NCBI GenBank assembly: GCA_015487455.1
Contig: WFPR01000177.1
Span: forward strand, 1-8,845
Source of the DNA: Candidatus Bipolaricaulota bacterium
Lineage (GTDB): Bacteria; Bipolaricaulota; Bipolaricaulia; RBG-16-55-9
Direction of reading: 5' to 3'
DNA length: 8,845 bases
In this document: one piece after another, positions 5,601 to 8,845 of the stretch
Layout: each line of letters starts with the position of its first letter
Numbering within the stretch: position 1 is the first letter of the stretch
The notes under the pieces: generated by a model
Told to the model about the DNA's origin: nothing
Databases searched by the model: none
What the model saw: only the letters and a program-made list of their open reading frames with translations
Made by a program: the position numbers and the translations under genes

Positions 5601-7295
5601 ATGGCGCTGGCAAGGGACAACGTGAAGCGGGTGCTGGTCTGCAGCGCGTGGCCCTACGCCTCGAACGTCCCGCACCTGGGGAACCTCATCGGGTCGCTGC
5701 TGTCGGGCGACGCGTTCATGCGCTACTACCGCCTCAGGGGCTGCGAGGTGCTGCACGTCAGCGGCTCCGACATGCACGGCACCCACATCGAGTACGAGGC
5801 CCGCAAGCAGGGCCTCGAGCCCAAGGCGCTCGCCGAGCGCGTGCACCAGCAAATCCTCGAGATCTTAAAGGCGTTCGAGATCGACATGCACTACACCTCC
5901 ACGGAGTCGCCCACCCACTACCGCTTCGTGCGCGACGTCTACAAGAAAGCCGAGCAGAACGGCTACATCTTCGCCAAGGACGAGGAGCGGGCCTTCTGCA
6001 CCCACGATCAAGTCTTCCTGGCCGACAGGTTCATCCAGGGGACGTGCCCCTACTGCGGGTCCCCCAACGCCTACGGGAACCAGTGCGACGACTGCGGCGC
6101 CCTGCTGGAGCCCGAGCAGCTGATCGACCCGATCTGCCGCCTCTGCAACCAAAAGAGCATCGTCTTCAAGACCACCCGCAACTGGTACTTGGACCTCCCA
6201 AAGCTGAAGCCCCAGCTTGAGCGCTTTTTGGCGTCGCGGCGCTTCAGCCCGAACGTCCAGCGCTTCACCGAAAATCTCCTCAAGGAGGGCCTGAAGCCCC
6301 GCGCCGTCACCCGGGATCTGCGCTGGGGCATCCCCGCGCCGTTCGCGGGCGCCGAGGGGAAGGTGCTCTACGTCTGGGCCGAGGCGGCCCTGGGCTACGT
6401 CTCGGCCACCATCGAGCACTTCGAGCAGAAGGGCGAGCCCGACGGCTGGAGGCGCTACTGGCTCCCCGACCCCGCTGAAGGAGAAAGCGTCAAGCACGTC
6501 TACACCCAGGGCAAGGACAACGTCCCGTTCCACACGATCTTCTTCCCCGCCCAGCTGCTGGCGACGGGCGAGCCCTACCACCTGCCCGACCAGATCGCGG
6601 CCACGGAGTACTTGAACTGGCTCGGGGGGCAGCAGTTCTCGAAGACGAGGCGGGTGGGCCTCTGGGGCGACGAGGCGTTGGAGCTGTTGCCCAGCGTCTA
6701 CTGGCGGTTCTACTTGTTCTCGTTCCGGCCCGAGACGCGGGACATCGACTTCAGCTGGGAGGACCTCGACAAGGCGATCAACGGCGTGCTCGTGAACAAC
6801 ATCGCGAACTTGATCCACCGGGTGGCGACGCTCGCCCACCGCAAGTACGGGGGCGTCGTGCCCGCGGAGCCCGTCTCGCCCGACGTCCAACGGGCCGTTG
6901 AAGAGACCCTCCAGCGCTACCGGCGCGCGATCGAGGAGGACGCCCAGCTGGCCCCCGCCCTTCGCGCGATCGGGGACTTGGCCGTCGTGGGCAACGAATA
7001 CGTCCAAAGGGAGAAGCCCTGGGAGGAGCACAACCCCCGGGCGATCGCGTCCGCGTATTCCTTGGTGCGGGCGCTGGCCGTGCTGCTCGAGCCCTTCGTC
7101 CCGTCGTTCGCCCGGAAGGCGTACCGGGTGCTCGGCGTGGACGCCTCGGCGCTCACGCTCGAGGACGTCGGGCGCGTTGAGCCTCACGAGATCAAGCTGG
7201 GGGAGCCGGAGCCCCTGCTCCAGAAGGTCGACGTCGAGGCGCTGGCGCGGCGCTACCACGAGATGAAGGGGCTCAAGGAGCAGCAAACGGCTTGA
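5601..7295 (+). CDS. metG: Methionyl-tRNA synthetase, archaeal/eukaryal-like form
   Basis: Charges tRNA-Met and initiator tRNA with methionine. The 564-residue class I synthetase has the nucleotide-binding start CSAWPYASNVPHLGNLIG, where HLGN (25-28) stands for HIGH as in eukaryotic enzymes. A metal-binding insert holds CTHD (133-136), CPYC (149-152), CDDC (162-165) and CRLC (179-182). Next come LKPRAVTRDLRWGIPAP (231-247), GKDNVPFHTIFFPAQ (304-318) and the KMSKS-type loop QFSKT (345-349), with the second lysine Lys348 kept. The helical anticodon-binding domain begins near WRFYLFSFRPETRDIDFSW and contains NNIANLIHR. The protein stops after this domain, so the C-terminal Trbp111/EMAP-like tRNA-binding domain of many homologues is absent. 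ATG 5601 follows GAGGAAGGGGAGGCG. It follows hicBA by 66 nt and precedes the rplU promoter, which overlaps its stop codon. Confidence 0.96.
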   Translation: MALARDNVKRVLVCSAWPYASNVPHLGNLIGSLLSGDAFMRYYRLRGCEVLHVSGSDMHGTHIEYEARKQGLEPKALAERVHQQILEILKAFEIDMHYTSTESPTHYRFVRDVYKKAEQNGYIFAKDEERAFCTHDQVFLADRFIQGTCPYCGSPNAYGNQCDDCGALLEPEQLIDPICRLCNQKSIVFKTTRNWYLDLPKLKPQLERFLASRRFSPNVQRFTENLLKEGLKPRAVTRDLRWGIPAPFAGAEGKVLYVWAEAALGYVSATIEHFEQKGEPDGWRRYWLPDPAEGESVKHVYTQGKDNVPFHTIFFPAQLLATGEPYHLPDQIAATEYLNWLGGQQFSKTRRVGLWGDEALELLPSVYWRFYLFSFRPETRDIDFSWEDLDKAINGVLVNNIANLIHRVATLAHRKYGGVVPAEPVSPDVQRAVEETLQRYRRAIEEDAQLAPALRAIGDLAVVGNEYVQREKPWEEHNPRAIASAYSLVRALAVLLEPFVPSFARKAYRVLGVDASALTLEDVGRVEPHEIKLGEPEPLLQKVDVEALARRYHEMKGLKEQQTA

Positions 7296-7320
7296 ACTCG
7301 GCCGACCCGCGCCTTACAAT
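7292..7320 (+). promoter_or_regulatory. Sigma70-type promoter of the rplU operon, overlapping the metG stop
   Basis: TTGAAC (7292-7297), 17-nt spacer, TACAAT (7315-7320). The -35 hexamer overlaps the metG TGA (7293-7295). Transcription would begin near 7327, about 47 nt before the rplU ATG. Confidence 0.65.
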
Positions 7321-7328
7321 GGTCGCGC

Positions 7329-7348
7329 GTCCGCCGGACCGGCGGGAC
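7329..7348 (+). promoter_or_regulatory. GC-rich hairpin in the rplU leader, candidate L21 autoregulatory element
   Basis: GTCCGCCG (7329-7336) can pair with CGGCGGGAC (7340-7348) as eight base pairs with one bulged G and a three-base loop. It lies at the very 5' end of the predicted rplU transcript. Leaders that bind a ribosomal protein are known before some rplU operons in Firmicutes; equivalence here is only inferred from position, since I cannot match a specific leader fold. Confidence 0.35.
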
Positions 7349-7373
7349 CAGCGGGAAGGGTGAACCCACAGCC

Positions 7374-7712
7374 ATGACCATGACGACGCCGACGGTCAAG
7401 TACGCCATTATTGAGACGGGCGGCAAGCAGTACCGCGTCGAGGAGGGCCAGGCCGTCGTGATCGAGCGCCTGCGGGATCATAAGCCGGGCGACCCGGTCA
7501 CGTTCGACAGGGTGCTGCTGGTGCGCGACGGCGACGAGGTGAAGATCGGGCAGCCCTACGTGGAGGGCGCCGCGGTCCGGGCCACGATCGCCGAGGAGTT
7601 CAAGGGCGAGAAGATCCGCGGGTTCAAGTACAAGCCGAAGAAGCGCTACCGGCGGCGGTACGGCCACCGGCAGCGCTACATGCGGGCGCAGATCGAGGAG
7701 ATCCAAGCATGA
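7374..7712 (+). CDS. rplU: 50S ribosomal protein L21 (bL21)
   Basis: L21 binds 23S rRNA near domain I and the L20 site in the large subunit. The 112-residue protein has the family start YAIIETGGKQYRVEEGQ (about residues 10-26), KPGDPVTFDRVLLV, and the basic C-terminal block KIRGFKYKPKKRYRRRYGHR (about 82-101) followed by QRYMRAQIEEI. Length is normal. ATG 7374 is used; a second ATG at 7380 is equally possible, and the nearest purine-rich site (GGGAAGGG at 7353-7360) is rather far upstream. It is first gene of a run L21-Prp-L27-Obg and overlaps the next gene by 4 nt (ATGA). Confidence 0.97.
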   Translation: MTMTTPTVKYAIIETGGKQYRVEEGQAVVIERLRDHKPGDPVTFDRVLLVRDGDEVKIGQPYVEGAAVRATIAEEFKGEKIRGFKYKPKKRYRRRYGHRQRYMRAQIEEIQA

Positions 7713-8053
7713 TCGAGGTGGAGATCCTCCGCGATCGCGAGGGGCGGGTGCAGGAGTGCCGCTGCCAGGGGGAGATCCCGCCGGGGATGCCCGAGGAGGG
7801 CCGCGACGTCGAGGTGGGCGTCTCCACCCTGCTGCGCACGGCCGTCCTGGGCTTACGGGACTACCTCAAGCTCGACCCCGAGGTGGAGGACGAGCCCGAC
7901 CGCCTCGTGCTCCGGCTCCGACGGGATCACCTGCTGAACCGCGAGATCGACGCCATCCTGGAGACGATGCTCCTGGGGCTCAAGGCCATCGAGAAGCGCT
8001 ACCCCGAGTATTTAGGCATCCGGGAGGTCTCCGCCGACAGCGTGCGGGTTTGA
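7709..8053 (+). CDS. prp: Prp (YsxB/DUF464) family protein lacking the catalytic His-Cys pair, probable pseudoprotease
   Basis: In Firmicutes, Prp is the cysteine protease that removes an N-terminal extension from ribosomal protein L27. This 114-residue protein sits in the standard place between rplU and rpmA and matches the family end to end: MIEVEILRDREGRV at the start, the DV..GVSTLL segment (33-42) and ILETMLLGLKAIEKRYPEYL (about 83-102). The two catalytic positions are changed. The active enzyme has Gly-His near residue 22 and Asp-Ile-Val-Cys near residue 34; here they read Gly21-Glu22 and Asp33-Val34-Glu35-Val36. The only cysteines, Cys17 and Cys19, lie elsewhere. It should therefore be inactive as a cysteine protease. 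The adjacent L27 has no extension, which agrees. ATG 7709 overlaps the rplU stop as ATGA, so translation is coupled. A non-proteolytic role in L27 or ribosome assembly is speculation. Confidence 0.88.
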   Translation: MIEVEILRDREGRVQECRCQGEIPPGMPEEGRDVEVGVSTLLRTAVLGLRDYLKLDPEVEDEPDRLVLRLRRDHLLNREIDAILETMLLGLKAIEKRYPEYLGIREVSADSVRV

Positions 8054-8092
8054 GTCCCTTAATGTAAGGATGAAGAAGGAGGGGAGAAGGCG

Positions 8093-8338
8093 ATGGCGCA
8101 CAAGGCCAGCGGCGGCAGCACCAAGAACGGTCGGGACAGCCGATCCAAGCGGCTGGGGATCAAGCGCTTCGGCGGGCAGCTCGTGAAGCCCGGCGAGATC
8201 CTGGTGCGGCAGCGGGGGACGCGCTTCAAGCCCGGCCCCGGCGTGGGGATCGGCCGCGACGACACGCTGTTCGCCAAGGTCGCCGGGCGGGTGCAGTTCA
8301 AGGGGCGGATCGTCTACATCCAGCCCACCTCCTCGTGA
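8093..8338 (+). CDS. rpmA: 50S ribosomal protein L27 (bL27), without N-terminal extension
   Basis: L27 reaches with its N-terminal tail toward the peptidyl-transferase centre. The 81-residue protein begins MAHKASGGSTKNGRDSRSK, the standard mature start found in E. coli-type L27, with no Firmicutes-like leader (hydrophobic segment ending FFA) before it. The rest, LGIKRFGGQLVKPGEILVRQ and GTRFKPGPGVGIGRDDTLFA, is fully conserved. The start at ATG 8093 is preceded by AAGGAGGGGAG, a strong Shine-Dalgarno sequence, which rules out a longer N-terminus. It lies 39 nt after prp and 145 nt before obg. Confidence 0.97.
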   Translation: MAHKASGGSTKNGRDSRSKRLGIKRFGGQLVKPGEILVRQRGTRFKPGPGVGIGRDDTLFAKVAGRVQFKGRIVYIQPTSS

Positions 8339-8343
8339 GCCCC

Positions 8344-8373
8344 GTCGGGAGGGCCCAAGCAACGCCCCACGAC
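8344..8373 (+). terminator. Weak hairpin after rpmA
   Basis: GTCGGG (8344-8349) can pair with a CCC...CGAC segment ending at 8373, with a one-base bulge. It is followed by the pyrimidine-rich tract 8378-8402, which has interrupted T-runs. This may attenuate transcription into obg, but it is not a typical intrinsic terminator. Confidence 0.2.
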
Positions 8374-8377
8374 GCCG

Positions 8378-8402
8378 CCTTTCCGTTTCCCTTTTCCCCT
8401 TT
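8378..8402 (+). other. Polypyrimidine tract in the rpmA-obg gap
   Basis: 25 nt with a single purine (G8385), built of short T- and C-runs. It lies in the 145-nt gap before obg, followed by three CGTTTT copies (8411, 8442, 8451) and two related 16-nt stretches (8423-8438 and 8461-8476). The gap is visibly richer in T than the rest of the window. Confidence 0.5.
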
Positions 8403-8483
8403 GGTTTGCGCGTTTTACCGTCGAGTTGAGCGAGTTGGTTTCGTTTTGCTCGTTTTAGGCAAGCTGGGCGAGCTGGGCGGGCG

Positions 8484-8845
8484 ATGTTCATCGACGAAGC
8501 GAAGATCTGCCTCGTGTCGGGGAAGGGCGGCGACGGGTGCATCAGCTTCCGTCGGGAGAAGTACCGCCCCAAGGGCGGCCCCAGCGGGGGCGACGGGGGC
8601 AAGGGCGGCGACGTCATCCTGAGGGCCAACCCGCGCATGCGGACCCTGATGGTCTTCACCAAGAAGATCCACTGGAAGGCGGAGAACGGCGGCCACGGCG
8701 GCCCGAACCGCAAGCGCGGGCGCAAGGGTCGGGACCTGATCGTCGACGTCCCCGTCGGGACCGTCGTCAAGGATTTGAGGACGGGCGAGGTCCTGGCGGA
8801 CCTCAGTCGGCCCGGGCAGCGGGTCGTGATCGTGCGGGGGGGCGA
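8484..8845 (+). CDS. obg: GTPase Obg/CgtA, N-terminal 120 residues, 3' end outside window
   Basis: Obg is an essential GTPase of late 50S subunit assembly and stress signalling. The frame from ATG 8484 is open to the window edge and encodes the glycine-rich Obg fold: MFIDEAKICLVSGKGGDGCI, SFRREKYRPKGGPSGGDGG, KGGDVILRANPRMRTLM, then GGHGGPNRKRGRKGRDLIVD and VPVGTVVKD (residues 1 to about 97). The GTPase domain lies beyond the edge. The start follows the family consensus MFIDEA exactly. No good Shine-Dalgarno sequence precedes it; the upstream bases are the G-rich repeats AGCTGGGCG. It is last visible gene of the L21-Prp-L27-Obg run, a common bacterial order. Confidence 0.96.
   Translation, partial: MFIDEAKICLVSGKGGDGCISFRREKYRPKGGPSGGDGGKGGDVILRANPRMRTLMVFTKKIHWKAENGGHGGPNRKRGRKGRDLIVDVPVGTVVKDLRTGEVLADLSRPGQRVVIVRGG

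Noticed and set aside
5865..7286. 473-codon minus-strand open frame opposite metG
   Set aside because: It is Leu/Val/Gly-rich with no recognisable domain and lies entirely within the well-supported metG, as expected for an antisense frame at this GC content.
8057..8069. CCTTA-ATG-TAAGG inverted repeat between prp and rpmA
   Set aside because: Only five base pairs with a three-base loop and no T-run; too short to call a terminator or operator.
8335..8622. Plus-strand frame bridging rpmA and obg
   Set aside because: It overlaps the certain obg start in another frame and encodes a low-complexity Arg/Ala/Ser-rich product without an SD.
8012..8770. 252-codon minus-strand open frame opposite rpmA and obg
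   Set aside because: Both plus-strand genes are certain from their motifs; the minus-strand product has no recognisable feature.

Overview
The window is a dense, high-GC stretch of a bacterial chromosome. The bacterial assignment rests on the run rplU (L21), prp, rpmA (L27), obg at 7374-8845. Two neighbouring housekeeping genes are not of the usual bacterial type. The RNase HII at 3924 carries the archaeal/eukaryal signature (GIDEAGRGPVIGPL), and the methionyl-tRNA synthetase at 5601 resembles the archaeal/eukaryal branch (HLGN in place of HIGH, several Cys knuckles). A deep-branching, possibly thermophilic bacterial phylum fits, for example a Bipolaricaulota/Acetothermia-like lineage. That is a guess from gene flavour, not something the sequence proves.

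Layout. (1) Positions 1-1331, minus strand: a Mn-type superoxide dismutase followed 17 nt later by a glutamate dehydrogenase that runs off the left edge, apparently driven by a good sigma70-type promoter at 1393-1422. (2) Position 1487-2122, plus strand and divergent from sodA: a PEBP (YbhB/YbcL) family protein with an apparent lipoprotein signal and a second, strongly SD-equipped in-frame start at 1652. (3) Positions 2126-3867, minus strand: an RNase Z-like gene followed by a second metallo-beta-lactamase-fold hydrolase, converging on the PEBP gene with a 3-nt gap. (4) Position 3924-4940, plus strand: RNase HII with an unrecognised, mostly helical C-terminal extension that has its own SD and ATG. 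(5) Positions 4994-5534: a hicB-hicA toxin-antitoxin pair. (6) Position 5601-7295: metG. (7) Positions 7374-8845: the L21-Prp-L27-Obg ribosome-assembly run, with a sigma70-like promoter overlapping the end of metG and a GC-rich hairpin in the leader.

Most genes serve translation and RNA metabolism (RNase Z-like, RNase HII, MetRS, L21, L27, Obg). The most interesting observation is that the Prp homologue between L21 and L27 has lost both catalytic residues: Glu at the His position and Val at the Cys position. The neighbouring L27 has no N-terminal extension that would need cleavage. This looks like a retained pseudoprotease with some non-proteolytic role. Other points are the RNase HII extension with nested start, the PEBP gene with two starts, and two TACAAT boxes only 9-10 nt upstream of SD-less ATGs, which suggests near-leaderless transcripts.

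No intergenic stretch exceeds 300 bases. I saw no tRNA, rRNA, insertion sequence, CRISPR array or origin.
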